Assembly (NCBI RefSeq): GCF_002900095.1
Contig: NZ_LLKN01000002.1
Location: 2,728,001 to 2,792,000, forward strand
From: Salegentibacter mishustinae
GTDB lineage: Bacteria > Bacteroidota > Bacteroidia > Flavobacteriales > Flavobacteriaceae
Direction of reading: 5' to 3'
Length of the DNA stretch: 64,000 bases
The notes under the pieces were generated by a model, which was given only the letters and a program-made list of their open reading frames with translations, ran no database searches and had not been told where the DNA came from. The position numbers and the translations under genes were made by a program. Shown here one piece after another: positions 34,439-43,937 of this stretch (positions are counted from its first letter, which is position 1; every line of letters starts with the position of its first letter).

Positions 34439-36472
34439 ATGACCACTCAAAATAATCCACTTTTACAGGAATTTGATCACGCTCCATTTTCAAAAATTAA
34501 GAATGAGCATTTCAAACCCGCTATAATAAAGGCCATTGAAATGGCTCGGGAAGAAATTAATGCGATTGTATCAAATTCCGACAAAGCTACTTTCCCAAAT
34601 ACCATTGAAACTTTAGAATTTTCAGGAGAAAAATTAGATAGAGTAACCAGTATATTTTTCAACCTTAATTCTGCGGAAACCAATGAGGAAATTCAGCAAA
34701 TTGCCCAGGAAGTTTCGCCGCTTTTATCTGAATTTAGAAATGATATTATTCTGAATAAAGCCCTTTTTGAAAAAGTGAAATCGGTTTACAATAAGAAAGA
34801 CCAGCTCGACCTAAATACCGAGCAAAAAACCCTTTTAGATCGAAAATACAAAGCATTCTCCCGAAACGGAGCCAACCTGCCTATCGAAAAGCAAAACGAA
34901 CTTAGAGATATAGATAAAAAACTTTCAAAGTTAAGCTTAGATTTTGGCCAAAACGTACTTGCCGAAACCAATAAATTCGAGCTACATCTTACCGATGAAA
35001 ATGATCTAAAAGGCCTACCGGAAAGTTTTAAAGAAGAAGCTGCTCAAGTAGCCGCTTCCAAAGAAAAAGAAGGCTGGATCTTTACCCTTGAATACCCAAG
35101 CTACCTTCCTTTCATGAAATACGCTGAAAACAGGGAACTGCGCAAGAAAATGGCTCTCGCTTTTGGTTCTAAAGGATTTCACGGCGATGAGTTAGACAAC
35201 CAGGAGAATGTGCTGCAAATTGCCAAGCTAAGATATCAGCGTGCACAGCTTTTAGGTTATAAAACCCATGCACATTTTGTATTGGAAGAGCGTATGGCTG
35301 AAACTCCCGAAAAAGTGAATAGTTTTTTAGACGAAATTCTTGAAAAAGCAAAACCTGCAGCTGAACGCGAATTCAAAGAATTAGAAAATTTCGCTAAAGA
35401 CCTGGACGGAATTGACCAATTACAAAAATGGGACGCAGCTTTTTACAGCGAAAAATTAAAACAGAAATTATTCAATCTCGATGACGAAAAACTGAAACCT
35501 TATTTTAAACTTGAGAATGTAATAGACGGTGTATTTACAGTAGCCCAAAAACTTTACGGCTTGAGTTTTAAAGAAGTTTTTGATGTAGATAAATATCATG
35601 AAGATGTAAAAACCTACCAGGTACTTGACGAAAACAATAAGGAAATGGCCCTGTTTTACGCCGATTTCCACCCAAGGCCGGGAAAAAGAGATGGGGCCTG
35701 GATGACGGGTTACAAATCGCAATACAAAAAAGATGGAGAGGAAGAACGTCCGCATATTTCTATTGTTTGCAACTTTACCAAACCGTCTAAAAAACAACCT
35801 TCATTATTAACTTTCAATGAAGTTACCACGCTTTTCCACGAATTTGGTCATGCACTTCACGGGATGATGGCAGATACTGAATATCCAAGTTTATCGGGTG
35901 CTAATGTCTACTGGGATTTTGTAGAACTTCCAAGTCAGTTATTAGAAAACTGGTGTTATGAAAAGGAAGCGCTTCAGTTGTTCGCGAAGCATTACGAAAC
36001 CGGGGAAGTAATTCCAATGGAATTGGTTCAAAAAATAAAAGAATCTGCAAATTTCCAGGAAGGAATGGCTACGGTAAGACAACTAAGCTTTGGAATGTTA
36101 GACCTCAGCTGGCACGGTGTAGATCCTTCAGCAATTACTAATGTTAAAGCAAACGAAGAAAAAGCTTTTGAACGCACAAAATTATTCCCAAATGTTGCTG
36201 AAAACTGTATGAGCACGGCGTTCTCACATATTTTCCAGGGCGGATATTCTGCAGGATATTATTCCTATAAATGGGCAGAAGTATTAGATGCCGATACTTT
36301 TGAATATTTTCAGCAAAACGGGATCTTTAGCAGGGAAGTTGCGAATAAATTCAAGACGAATATACTTTCCCAGGGCGGCACAGATCACCCAATGACACTT
36401 TATAAGAATTTCCGAGGAAAAGAGCCCAAACCCGATGCTTTGCTAAAACGCGCCGGATTAATTGAGAAGTAA
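34439..36472 (+). CDS. M3-family metallopeptidase (oligopeptidase A / Dcp-like)
   Basis: This 677-residue zinc peptidase degrades short peptides in the cytoplasm (no signal peptide). The zinc site is HEFGHALHGMM (His467, Glu468, His471) with the third ligand Glu496 in DFVELPSQLLENW. The late FSHIFQGGYSAGYYSYKWAE segment, with substrate-binding His/Tyr residues, is also conserved. The domain order matches peptidyl-dipeptidase Dcp/oligopeptidase A; which of the two activities dominates is not clear. The 271-base spacer upstream shows no clear promoter box beyond AT-rich sequence. Confidence 0.92.
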   Translation: MTTQNNPLLQEFDHAPFSKIKNEHFKPAIIKAIEMAREEINAIVSNSDKATFPNTIETLEFSGEKLDRVTSIFFNLNSAETNEEIQQIAQEVSPLLSEFRNDIILNKALFEKVKSVYNKKDQLDLNTEQKTLLDRKYKAFSRNGANLPIEKQNELRDIDKKLSKLSLDFGQNVLAETNKFELHLTDENDLKGLPESFKEEAAQVAASKEKEGWIFTLEYPSYLPFMKYAENRELRKKMALAFGSKGFHGDELDNQENVLQIAKLRYQRAQLLGYKTHAHFVLEERMAETPEKVNSFLDEILEKAKPAAEREFKELENFAKDLDGIDQLQKWDAAFYSEKLKQKLFNLDDEKLKPYFKLENVIDGVFTVAQKLYGLSFKEVFDVDKYHEDVKTYQVLDENNKEMALFYADFHPRPGKRDGAWMTGYKSQYKKDGEEERPHISIVCNFTKPSKKQPSLLTFNEVTTLFHEFGHALHGMMADTEYPSLSGANVYWDFVELPSQLLENWCYEKEALQLFAKHYETGEVIPMELVQKIKESANFQEGMATVRQLSFGMLDLSWHGVDPSAITNVKANEEKAFERTKLFPNVAENCMSTAFSHIFQGGYSAGYYSYKWAEVLDADTFEYFQQNGIFSREVANKFKTNILSQGGTDHPMTLYKNFRGKEPKPDALLKRAGLIEK

Positions 36473-36482
36473 AACTAATAAG

Positions 36483-36601
36483 AAGGTTGTCTGATACACC
36501 ATGTTGTCAAGCTGAACTTGTTTCAGCTTCTAACTTGTTTTAATTAATAAAATCTTAGATCCTGAAATAAATTCAGGATGACGATTAATTCAGACAACCT
36601 T
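36483..36601. repeat. 119-base MITE/REP-like palindromic element
   Basis: The ends are a perfect 12-bp inverted repeat, AAGGTTGTCTGA and TCAGACAACCTT. Inside are two hairpins: AAGCTGAA/TTCAGCTT (36509-36529) and ATCCTGAA/TTCAGGAT (36559-36579), each with a 5-base loop. The internal cores resemble the GTCATcCTGAA...TTCAGGATCT repeats scattered between genes in many flavobacteria. There is no open frame. It lies just after the M3 peptidase and its T-rich right end could also stop transcription. Confidence 0.75.
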
Positions 36602-36665
36602 TTATATTTTTTAATCAATTTTCCACCTTAAAAACCTTATAAGATCTATAACTTATAATGTCAAA

Positions 36666-36673
36666 TACTTTTG
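36666..36673 (+). promoter_or_regulatory. -7 box of the sigma factor gene
   Basis: TACTTTTG matches TAnnTTTG and ends 30 bases before the ATG. No TTTG is seen 19 bases upstream. Confidence 0.55.
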
Positions 36674-36703
36674 TTAATTTTGATTTGACCTTGAAGTAAG
36701 CCT

Positions 36704-37255
36704 ATGCCAACTCATAAACTCGATCCTACAAAATGGGTGGATAAATATTCCGATTACCTATTTAACTACGCTATTGTTAGGGTTAACGATCGCGAGGTGG
36801 CCAACGATTTAATTTCTGAAACCTTTCTTGCAGGCCTTAATTCTAAAGATAATTTTGAAGGAAGGGCCACAGAGCGCACCTGGCTTATTTCTATTTTGAA
36901 GCGAAAAATCATAGATTATTACCGCAAAATAAACTCTATAAAAGGTCAGGCCGAAGTTCGCATCAATTATTCAGATTCTGAAAATAATGGCGATTGGATG
37001 GAGGAACAGGTAGCCGATGCTTTTGATCGTACTGCCGAAGATGAGATGGAAAACACCGAGTTGGGAATGGCTATTTTAGAGTGTCTCGATCAAATAAACG
37101 AAAAACACGCCGCCATCTTTAAGATGAAAACCATTGATGAGGCTGATACTGAGGCCGTATGTAAAGAATTCAATATTAGTCCGTCTAACCTTTGGGTAAT
37201 CATTCACAGGGCGCGCACCGCATTGGCCGCATGCCTTGAAAAAAACTGGTTCTAA
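36704..37255 (+). CDS. ECF-type sigma-70 family RNA polymerase sigma factor
   Basis: This 183-residue sigma factor has region 2 at about 10-80 (YAIVRVNDREVANDLISETF and ERTWLISILKRKIIDYYRK) and region 4 at about 125-180 (LECLDQINEKHAAIFKMKTI and ISPSNLWVIIHRARTALAAC). Regions 1 and 3 are absent, as in ECF sigma factors. Three bases after its stop comes a small gene with a zinc-binding anti-sigma-like motif, so the pair likely forms a switch. The regulon is unknown; no matching duplicate promoter was found for autoregulation. Confidence 0.9.
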   Translation: MPTHKLDPTKWVDKYSDYLFNYAIVRVNDREVANDLISETFLAGLNSKDNFEGRATERTWLISILKRKIIDYYRKINSIKGQAEVRINYSDSENNGDWMEEQVADAFDRTAEDEMENTELGMAILECLDQINEKHAAIFKMKTIDEADTEAVCKEFNISPSNLWVIIHRARTALAACLEKNWF

Positions 37256-37258
37256 GTT

Positions 37259-37522
37259 ATGCCGAAAAGAAAATTTTTCATTTTTGACTGTTCAAAAGCA
37301 GAAAACTGCTGTGACAAAAGCCAATACGACGAGGCCGGAACACGCGAAAAACTATCCATGCTCATGCATTTGCTTTTATGCAAACCCTGCCGCAAGTACA
37401 CTTCCAAAAACACTAAACTCACCCATTTAATAAAAAAATCTAAGCTTAAAACTTGTTCTGAAGAAGAAAAAAAAGCCTGGAAAAACAGTATTGAAAAAGA
37501 AATGGCTAAAGGAGAATCTTAG
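37259..37522 (+). CDS. Small soluble protein with HxxxCxxC motif (putative zinc anti-sigma factor)
   Basis: This 87-residue basic protein has Cys11, a CC pair near residue 18, and the zinc anti-sigma signature HLLLCKPC (H-x3-C-x2-C) in its middle. A Lys/Glu-rich tail follows. It has no membrane helix, unlike many anti-sigma factors. It follows the sigma gene by 3 bases, the classical position. The motif and position support an anti-sigma role, but the size is small and I cannot align it to a named family. Its end overlaps the convergent UbiA-like gene by 17 bases. Confidence 0.75.
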   Translation: MPKRKFFIFDCSKAENCCDKSQYDEAGTREKLSMLMHLLLCKPCRKYTSKNTKLTHLIKKSKLKTCSEEEKKAWKNSIEKEMAKGES

Positions 37523-38324
37523 TCAGCAGCCAAATTAAAAGCCAAAACACCGGAATTCCTTCCACCCAGAAAGCCGAATAATAACCTCCCTGATCTATAC
37601 GTGCCGCTTTTATAAAATATGCCGAAACTAATAAAGTAAGACCTAAAGAAATTAAGTTGATTATTGAAAAATAAGATTTCAGAAATTCCAATAGCAATAT
37701 GATTCCTAGTAAAACATAACCGATTTTTTTAGTATTCGCTATTCCAATTTGCTGCGGAATTGTATTTAAATCCCCAGAATCAAACTTTAAATCCCTTATC
37801 TCAAACGGAAGCGTTATAGCGATCACGAAGAAAAAACGTTGAAAAAAAGTAAGTCCGATTTCCTTTAAATTAACCTGATTCAATAGTGGCAATATAACTG
37901 TCACTCCAGCCCAAACCACGGCGATAATAAATATTTTAATTCCCCCAATATTTCTAAGGTTCTGCCTGTTTTTCCCTAAAGGAATAGCATACAGTAAAGT
38001 AAAAACTCCTAAGATAGCAGCAGCTAAAAGTATTTTTAATTCTTGCTGAAAAGCGAAATAAAGCAAAGCCACGAAACAAAAAAAAGAGAAAATCTGTATG
38101 AGTTTTAGGTTTCGGGCCAGGCTGGCGTGATGAAGTTTAGCAATACCGGCATACTTCACAAAATTATAGCCGGTAATGCTTCCGAAGAAAATAAAAAACA
38201 GCAGATTTTTATCAATTTTAATATTGTATTCGAGGAAGCTTATTAAGCTTAATGAAACCACGGCTAAAGCCACGTGCAGACTACTATTTATATAGAAATC
38301 TAATATATTTTTAAAACGCTGCAT
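37506..38324 (-). CDS. UbiA-like membrane protein (prenyltransferase superfamily, atypical)
   Basis: This 272-residue protein has about eight hydrophobic segments. The overall pattern resembles UbiA prenyltransferases: a polar stretch after the second helix (GYNFVKYAGIAKLHHA) and one after the sixth (PFEIRDLKFDSGDLNTIPQQ). The second keeps a DxxxD-like motif. The first lacks the usual NDxxDxxxD aspartates. It may therefore be a divergent or inactive relative. It is often left as hypothetical in flavobacterial genomes. Convergent with the sigma/anti-sigma pair, divergent from gcvP. Confidence 0.7.
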   Translation of the reverse strand: MQRFKNILDFYINSSLHVALAVVSLSLISFLEYNIKIDKNLLFFIFFGSITGYNFVKYAGIAKLHHASLARNLKLIQIFSFFCFVALLYFAFQQELKILLAAAILGVFTLLYAIPLGKNRQNLRNIGGIKIFIIAVVWAGVTVILPLLNQVNLKEIGLTFFQRFFFVIAITLPFEIRDLKFDSGDLNTIPQQIGIANTKKIGYVLLGIILLLEFLKSYFSIINLISLGLTLLVSAYFIKAARIDQGGYYSAFWVEGIPVFWLLIWLLTKILL

Positions 38325-38421
38325 CCTGCTAAATTAATCATTCTTCTCACAACCAAAACTGACGCTTTAAATCTTAACAAGTGCATACGTCTAATCACTA
38401 AAAAATTACGTTTAAAATACG

Positions 38422-38429
38422 TACTTTTG
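38422..38429 (+). promoter_or_regulatory. -7 box of gcvP
   Basis: TACTTTTG matches TAnnTTTG and ends 25 bases before the ATG. No riboswitch-like glycine aptamer is visible in the short leader. Confidence 0.6.
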
Positions 38430-38454
38430 CAGCACAAAACACAACTTTATTTTA

Positions 38455-41301
38455 ATGAGAACAGATTCTTTTGCCCTACGCCATATTGGCCCCAGAGAAA
38501 GCAATCTCCAGGCAATGTTGGACACCATTGGTGTAGATTCGTTAGAACAGTTAATATACGAAACCATCCCCGACGATATTCGTTTAAAATCACCCTTAAA
38601 TTTACCTGCTGCACTTAGCGAAAATCAATATGCCGAGCATATTGGCAAACTAGCTGCAAAAAACAAGGTTTTTAAAACCTATATAGGTCTTGGTTACCAC
38701 CAGGGAATATTGCCAGCGGTGATACAACGAAATATTTTGGAAAACCCGGGTTGGTATACAGCCTACACGCCTTACCAGGCAGAAATTGCCCAGGGAAGAC
38801 TGGAAGCTTTATTAAATTTCCAAACTATGGTAAGCGATCTTACCGGAATGGAAATTGCCAATGCCTCGCTTTTAGATGAATCTACCGCAGCGGCAGAGGC
38901 TATGGGACTTTTATTCGCTGTTCGCGATCGTAAGCAGAAGAAAGACGATGTAAATAAATTCTTTGTTTCTGAACAGGCGTTACCACAAACTATAGATCTT
39001 ATTAAAACACGTGCCGATTTTATGGGCATCGAGCTAGTGGTTGGTAATCATGAAGAATTTGACTTTAGTGATAAATTCTTTGGAGCTTTAGTACAATATC
39101 CAGGAAAATTCGGACAGGTTTTTAACTATGCCGATTTTGTATCAAAATGTAAAGATGCTGAGATAAAAGTAGCTGTTGCTGCCGATATTTTGAGTTTGGT
39201 AAAACTACAGGCACCGGGAGAACTTGGTGTAGATGTAGTTGTGGGAACTACTCAGCGTTTTGGAATCCCATTAGGTTATGGTGGGCCACACGCTGCTTAT
39301 TTTGCTACTAAAGAAGAATACAAAAGAAATCTTCCCGGAAGAATTATTGGGGTAACTAAAGATCTTGATGGCAACCACGCCTTAAGAATGGCGCTCCAAA
39401 CCCGCGAGCAGCATATTAAACGTGACCGCGCTACTTCTAACATTTGTACCGCGCAGGTTTTATTGGCTGTGATGGCAGGAATGTATGCAGTTTACCACGG
39501 GCCCGATGGTCTAAAATATATTGCTGATACCGTTCATTTTTCTACAGTTACTTTAGCTGAAGAACTTGAGAAAATGGGTATTAAGCAGCTTAATTCAGCT
39601 TATTTTGATACGCTTCAGGTGAAAGCTGATGCTCAAAAAATTAAGGCTGAAGCCGAAAAGAACGAGATTAATTTCTATTATCCAGATGCTGAAACGGTTT
39701 GTATTTCTTTAAACGAGACTACAACGCAGGAAGACATTAATAATATTTTGAAGGTTTTCGCTACAGTTTCAGGTGAAAAATCTACTGAAGTTGAAAGTTT
39801 GAAAGAGGAGTCTGCAATTCCTTCAGCATTACAGAGAAAAACCGAATTTTTAACGCATAAAGTATTCAACCTTTACCATTCAGAAACTGAACTGATGCGT
39901 TATATCAAAAATCTGGAACGCAAAGATCTTTCTTTGAACCAGTCTATGATTTCGCTTGGAAGCTGTACCATGAAATTAAACGCAGCTTCAGAAATGCTTC
40001 CTTTAAGCAATCCGCAATGGGGAAATATTCACCCATTTGTACCGGTAGAACAGGCAGAAGGTTACCAGATCGTATTAAAAAGACTGGAAGATCAATTAAC
40101 AGAAATCACCGGATTTTCTGCAACTTCGCTTCAGCCAAATTCTGGTGCACAGGGAGAATATGCCGGCTTGATGACTATTAGAGCTTACCATGAATCTAGA
40201 GGTGAAGGACATAGAAATATATGTTTAATCCCTTCATCGGCTCACGGTACTAACCCAGCTTCCGCAGTAATGGCGGGAATGAAAGTAGTGGTAACCAAAG
40301 CTTCAGAAAACGGAAATATAGATGTAGATGATCTTCGCGAAAAAGCGATAAAACACAAAGATAACCTTGCCGCTTTAATGGTAACCTATCCTTCTACCCA
40401 CGGGGTTTTTGAATCGGCTATTAAAGAAATCACTCAAATTATTCATAATAATGGCGGGCAGGTTTATATGGATGGTGCAAATATGAACGCCCAGGTTGGC
40501 TTAACAAATCCGGGAGTTATTGGCGCCGATGTTTGTCATTTAAACCTACATAAAACTTTCGCAATTCCTCACGGAGGCGGTGGCCCGGGAGTTGGACCAA
40601 TTTGCGTTGCAGAACAATTAAAACCGTTTTTACCAGGAAACCCGGTAATAAAAACCGGTGGTGAAAATGCTATTGGCGCAATTTCTTCAGCACCATGGGG
40701 TTCCTCTTTAGTTTGCCTTATTTCTTATGGTTATATAACCATGTTGGGCAGCAAAGGACTTCAAAAAGCTACAGAGTATGCAATTCTTAATGCCAATTAC
40801 ATAAAAGAGCGTTTAAACGAACATTACAAAACATTATATTCTGGAGAACGCGGTCGCGCTGCTCACGAGATGATCTTAGATTGTCGTCCATTTAAAGAGA
40901 ATGGAATTGAAGTAGTGGATATCGCCAAGCGATTGATAGATTACGGCTTCCATGCTCCTACTGTTTCCTTCCCTGTTGCAGGAACTATGATGATAGAACC
41001 TACCGAAAGTGAAAGCAAAGCTGAACTGGATAGATTCTGCGATGCATTAATTTCTATTAGACAGGAAATTGAAGATTTAGATAGCGAAGAAGATAACGTG
41101 CTTAAAAATGCACCACATACTATTACTATGCTAACTTCAGATGAATGGAAATTCTCTTATACAAGAGAAAAGGCAGCTTATCCGCTAAATTATGTGTCAG
41201 AAAATAAGTTCTGGCCAAGCGTAAGACGTGTAGACGAAGCATTTGGAGACAGAAATCTAATGTGCACCTGCCCTCCTATTGAGGAGTATATGGATGCATA
41301 G
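38455..41301 (+). CDS. gcvP: Glycine dehydrogenase (decarboxylating), P protein of glycine cleavage
   Basis: This 948-residue PLP enzyme decarboxylates glycine and passes the aminomethyl group to lipoyl-GcvH. It is the fused two-domain form. The N-terminal half begins [17 protein letters not shown] and contains [20 protein letters not shown]; the C-terminal half contains the PLP lysine in [16 protein letters not shown] (Lys700) and ends in [11 protein letters not shown]. Length and motifs are normal. GcvT and GcvH are not nearby. It is monocistronic and ends at a long hairpin. Confidence 0.97.
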   Translation: MRTDSFALRHIGPRESNLQAMLDTIGVDSLEQLIYETIPDDIRLKSPLNLPAALSENQYAEHIGKLAAKNKVFKTYIGLGYHQGILPAVIQRNILENPGWYTAYTPYQAEIAQGRLEALLNFQTMVSDLTGMEIANASLLDESTAAAEAMGLLFAVRDRKQKKDDVNKFFVSEQALPQTIDLIKTRADFMGIELVVGNHEEFDFSDKFFGALVQYPGKFGQVFNYADFVSKCKDAEIKVAVAADILSLVKLQAPGELGVDVVVGTTQRFGIPLGYGGPHAAYFATKEEYKRNLPGRIIGVTKDLDGNHALRMALQTREQHIKRDRATSNICTAQVLLAVMAGMYAVYHGPDGLKYIADTVHFSTVTLAEELEKMGIKQLNSAYFDTLQVKADAQKIKAEAEKNEINFYYPDAETVCISLNETTTQEDINNILKVFATVSGEKSTEVESLKEESAIPSALQRKTEFLTHKVFNLYHSETELMRYIKNLERKDLSLNQSMISLGSCTMKLNAASEMLPLSNPQWGNIHPFVPVEQAEGYQIVLKRLEDQLTEITGFSATSLQPNSGAQGEYAGLMTIRAYHESRGEGHRNICLIPSSAHGTNPASAVMAGMKVVVTKASENGNIDVDDLREKAIKHKDNLAALMVTYPSTHGVFESAIKEITQIIHNNGGQVYMDGANMNAQVGLTNPGVIGADVCHLNLHKTFAIPHGGGGPGVGPICVAEQLKPFLPGNPVIKTGGENAIGAISSAPWGSSLVCLISYGYITMLGSKGLQKATEYAILNANYIKERLNEHYKTLYSGERGRAAHEMILDCRPFKENGIEVVDIAKRLIDYGFHAPTVSFPVAGTMMIEPTESESKAELDRFCDALISIRQEIEDLDSEEDNVLKNAPHTITMLTSDEWKFSYTREKAAYPLNYVSENKFWPSVRRVDEAFGDRNLMCTCPPIEEYMDA

Positions 41302-41310
41302 GTTTTTTAA

Positions 41311-41365
41311 AAATGCCTGAAAATTTTCTTCGGAAATGATTCCGAAACTATTTTCAGGCATTTCT
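41311..41365 (+). terminator. Terminator of gcvP
   Basis: AAATGCCTGAAAAT (41311-41324) pairs with ATTTTCAGGCATTT (41350-41363). A second inner stem TTCGGAA/TTCCGAA gives one long hairpin. The T run is short and interrupted. Confidence 0.8.
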
Positions 41366-41421
41366 TATTTTGTGACTTTCATCACATTTTAGTTTATTTT
41401 TCCTTTTTCTTTAAAGCTCAC

Positions 41422-41429
41422 TATATTTG
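41422..41429 (+). promoter_or_regulatory. -7 box of the KAS III gene
   Basis: TATATTTG fits the -7 consensus; TTTC lies at the -33 position with a 19-base spacer (one mismatch). The leader would be about 35 bases. Confidence 0.65.
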
Positions 41430-41469
41430 TAATTAGTACATTCGGAGTTTAATCTTAATTAAAAGTCAG

Positions 41470-42528
41470 ATGAATATTAAAATTACCGGCACAGGTAGTT
41501 ATATCCCTAAAGTTATAACCGCAAATGCTGACTTTGACAATCATGAATTCTACAATCTTGACGGAACAGGTTTTCCGCAAGATAACAAGACAACAATTGC
41601 TAAGTTTAAAGCAATTACAGGAATTGAAGAACGGCGTTATTTGGAGGAAAATTTAAACACCTCAGATATGGCTGTAATTGCTGCCCAAAAAGCTTTGGAA
41701 GATGCAGGAACAGATCCTGAAACTCTAGATTACATAATTGTAGCTCATAATTATGGCGACGTTAAACACGAAAGTATTCAGAGTGATACCGTACCAAGTA
41801 TAGCCACCAGGGTTAAATATCATTTACGAATTAAAAACCCTAAATGTGTTGGTTATGATGTGCTTTTTGGATGTCCCGGTTGGATTGAAGGACTCATCCA
41901 GGCGCAGGCATTTATGAAAGCCGGAATGGCAAAAAAATGCCTGGTAATTGGTGCCGAAGCTTTATCTAGAGTAGTAGATAAACACGACCGTGACTCTATG
42001 ATTTTTTCTGATGGCGCCGGTGCCGTGGTTTTGGAAGAAACCGAAGAAGAAGGGGGAATCCTCGCTCACGAATCAGGCACTTATGCTTTTAACGAAGCTA
42101 ACTATATTTACTTCGGAAAATCTAACCGAACAGAAGCGCCAGACGATCTACGATATATCAAAATGAACGGCCGCAAGATCTATGAATTTGCATTAATGAA
42201 TGTTCCGGCTGCGATGAAAACCTGTCTGGAAAATAGCGGTAAAAGCATAAAAGATCTAAAAAAGGTCTTTATTCACCAGGCCAATGAAAAGATGGACGAG
42301 GCTATTATTAAGCGTTTTTATAAACTTCATCAATTAGAAGCGCCTAAAAATGTTATGCCAATGACTATCCAGGAGCTTGGTAACAGCAGTGTTGCTACCG
42401 TTCCTACACTTTATGATCTTGTAGTAAAAAATAAAATCGCAGATCAACAACTTGAAAAAGGCGATGTAGTGATGTTCGCCAGCGTTGGAGCTGGAATGAA
42501 TGTAAATGCAATAGTTTACCAATACTAA
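41470..42528 (+). CDS. 3-oxoacyl-ACP synthase III family protein (FabH-like)
   Basis: This 352-residue thiolase-fold enzyme condenses an acyl-CoA starter with a malonyl extender. The triad is complete: Cys135 (LFGCPGW), His269 (VFIHQAN) and Asn305 (ELGNSSVAT), plus DGAGAVVLE. It differs from the usual FabH in an extended N-terminal region (ANADFDNHEFYNLDGTGF). It is followed directly by a methyltransferase-like gene and a glycosyltransferase rather than plsX/rpmF. It may therefore feed a special lipid or metabolite rather than general fatty acid synthesis. That role is inferred from context. Confidence 0.87.
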   Translation: MNIKITGTGSYIPKVITANADFDNHEFYNLDGTGFPQDNKTTIAKFKAITGIEERRYLEENLNTSDMAVIAAQKALEDAGTDPETLDYIIVAHNYGDVKHESIQSDTVPSIATRVKYHLRIKNPKCVGYDVLFGCPGWIEGLIQAQAFMKAGMAKKCLVIGAEALSRVVDKHDRDSMIFSDGAGAVVLEETEEEGGILAHESGTYAFNEANYIYFGKSNRTEAPDDLRYIKMNGRKIYEFALMNVPAAMKTCLENSGKSIKDLKKVFIHQANEKMDEAIIKRFYKLHQLEAPKNVMPMTIQELGNSSVATVPTLYDLVVKNKIADQQLEKGDVVMFASVGAGMNVNAIVYQY

Positions 42529-43050
42529 ATGTACGAAAATAGCTTCCCCAATAAACGATACAAGGAAACTTTAGAGTTTTTAGAAGCTAATGTACCCGCC
42601 CCTCAAAAAATCCTTGATTTAGGCGTAAAAAACCCTTTTTCAGAAATTATGGAAAAACATAATTACAGGGTACAAAATACAGAAGGGGAAGATCTGGACC
42701 TAAACACTAAAGCCGTAGAAACTAACGCTTATAATGTGGTAACGGCATTCGAAATTTTTGAGCACCTGGTTTCTCCTTATAACGTTTTATCAAATATTAA
42801 AGCCGATAAATTAGTAGCTACTGTTCCTCTTAAATTGTGGTTTTCCAGCGCATATAGAAGCAAAACAGATATGCGAGACAGGCATTACCACGAGTTTGAG
42901 GACTGGCAATTCGATTGGCTTTTAGAAAAAGCAGGATGGAAAATTATTAGTCGAAAAAAATGGACCAACCCTGTTAACAAATTGGGACTTAGACCTATTT
43001 TAAGATATTTCACGCCTAGATATTACGCGGTTTATGCAGAGCGGATTTAA
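42529..43050 (+). CDS. Methyltransferase-like protein (class I SAM fold, degenerate motif I)
   Basis: This 173-residue protein starts directly after the KAS III stop codon, so the two are translationally coupled. It looks like a small class I methyltransferase: ILDLGVKNPFSEIMEKHNY at motif I, VVTAFEIFEHLVSPYNVL at the motif II region, and a final DWQFDWLLEKAGWKIISRKK. Motif I lacks the usual GxGxG. SAM binding is therefore uncertain. The HYHEFEDW segment recalls lipid or cofactor methyltransferases of the methyltransf_11/12 groups. Role unknown. Confidence 0.75.
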   Translation: MYENSFPNKRYKETLEFLEANVPAPQKILDLGVKNPFSEIMEKHNYRVQNTEGEDLDLNTKAVETNAYNVVTAFEIFEHLVSPYNVLSNIKADKLVATVPLKLWFSSAYRSKTDMRDRHYHEFEDWQFDWLLEKAGWKIISRKKWTNPVNKLGLRPILRYFTPRYYAVYAERI

Positions 43051-43088
43051 GCGAAATTAATCTTTGCAGAACCTTTAAATTTCGCCAC

Positions 43089-43937
43089 TTGAAGATTTAT
43101 ATTATTATCCCGGCATATAATGAAGCTGAATTTATTGGTGAGACGCTTCAGTCTTTAATCAGCCAAAGTCAACCGGCTCATAAAATTGTAGTCGTAGATG
43201 ATGGTTCTACTGATAAAACTCCGGAAATAGTCTCAGAATTTTCTAAAAAATATCCTGAAATATCACTGATAAAAAATACTTCAGAAGGCAAACATTTGCC
43301 CGGTAGCAAAGTTGTAAACGCTTTTAATATAGGTTTTAAAACACTTGACGACAATTTTGATATTGTTTGTAAGTTTGATGCCGATCTAATCTTTCCAAAG
43401 GATTATTTAGAAAAAATTAGCCTTCTTTTTGATCAAAATCCCAGAACCGGGATGGTAGGCGGATTCTGTGAAATTGAGAAAAATGGAGAATGGATCCTGG
43501 AAAATCTAACAGGAAAGGATCATATTCGCGGTGCGTTAAAAGTTTATCGAAAAGACTGCTTTAAGGATATTGGTGGTCTTAAACCGGCTATGGGATGGGA
43601 CACCGCAGATGAACTACTTGCTCAGTATCACGGTTGGGAAATAAAAACCGATGAAAACCTAAGGGTAAAACACCTTAAACCTACCGGAAAAAACTACACC
43701 AAAACTTCAAAATATAAGCAGGGCGAAGCTTTTTACAGCTTGAGATATGGCCTTGTGATCACTTTTATAGCTTCAGCTAAACTTGCATTTAAAAAGAAAG
43801 ACTTTAGCTTTTTTATAGATTGTATCACGGGATTCTTATATGCTAAAAATGAAAAACGACCTTATCTTGTTAGTAAAGATGAAGGCCGTTTTATTAAAAA
43901 TCTTCGCTGGAAAAAAATGCAGGAGAAATTATTCTGA
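43089..43937 (+). CDS. Family 2 glycosyltransferase
   Basis: This 282-residue GT2 has the nucleotide-sugar binding start YIIIPAYNEAEFIGETLQSL, VVVDDGSTDKT and the DxD-type FDADLIFPKDYLE. No membrane helix is certain, although a hydrophobic stretch (LVITFIASAKLAF) lies late in the chain. The start is TTG at 43089; no ATG lies before the first beta strand. It is 38 bases after the methyltransferase gene, apparently in one operon with KAS III. The acceptor is unknown. The 3' end overlaps the convergent phosphatase gene by 9 bases. Confidence 0.88.
   Translation: MKIYIIIPAYNEAEFIGETLQSLISQSQPAHKIVVVDDGSTDKTPEIVSEFSKKYPEISLIKNTSEGKHLPGSKVVNAFNIGFKTLDDNFDIVCKFDADLIFPKDYLEKISLLFDQNPRTGMVGGFCEIEKNGEWILENLTGKDHIRGALKVYRKDCFKDIGGLKPAMGWDTADELLAQYHGWEIKTDENLRVKHLKPTGKNYTKTSKYKQGEAFYSLRYGLVITFIASAKLAFKKKDFSFFIDCITGFLYAKNEKRPYLVSKDEGRFIKNLRWKKMQEKLF

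Noticed and set aside
37236-37430. Open frame overlapping the end of the sigma gene
   Set aside because: It is out of frame with and overlaps the HxxxCxxC protein, which has the better start and motif.
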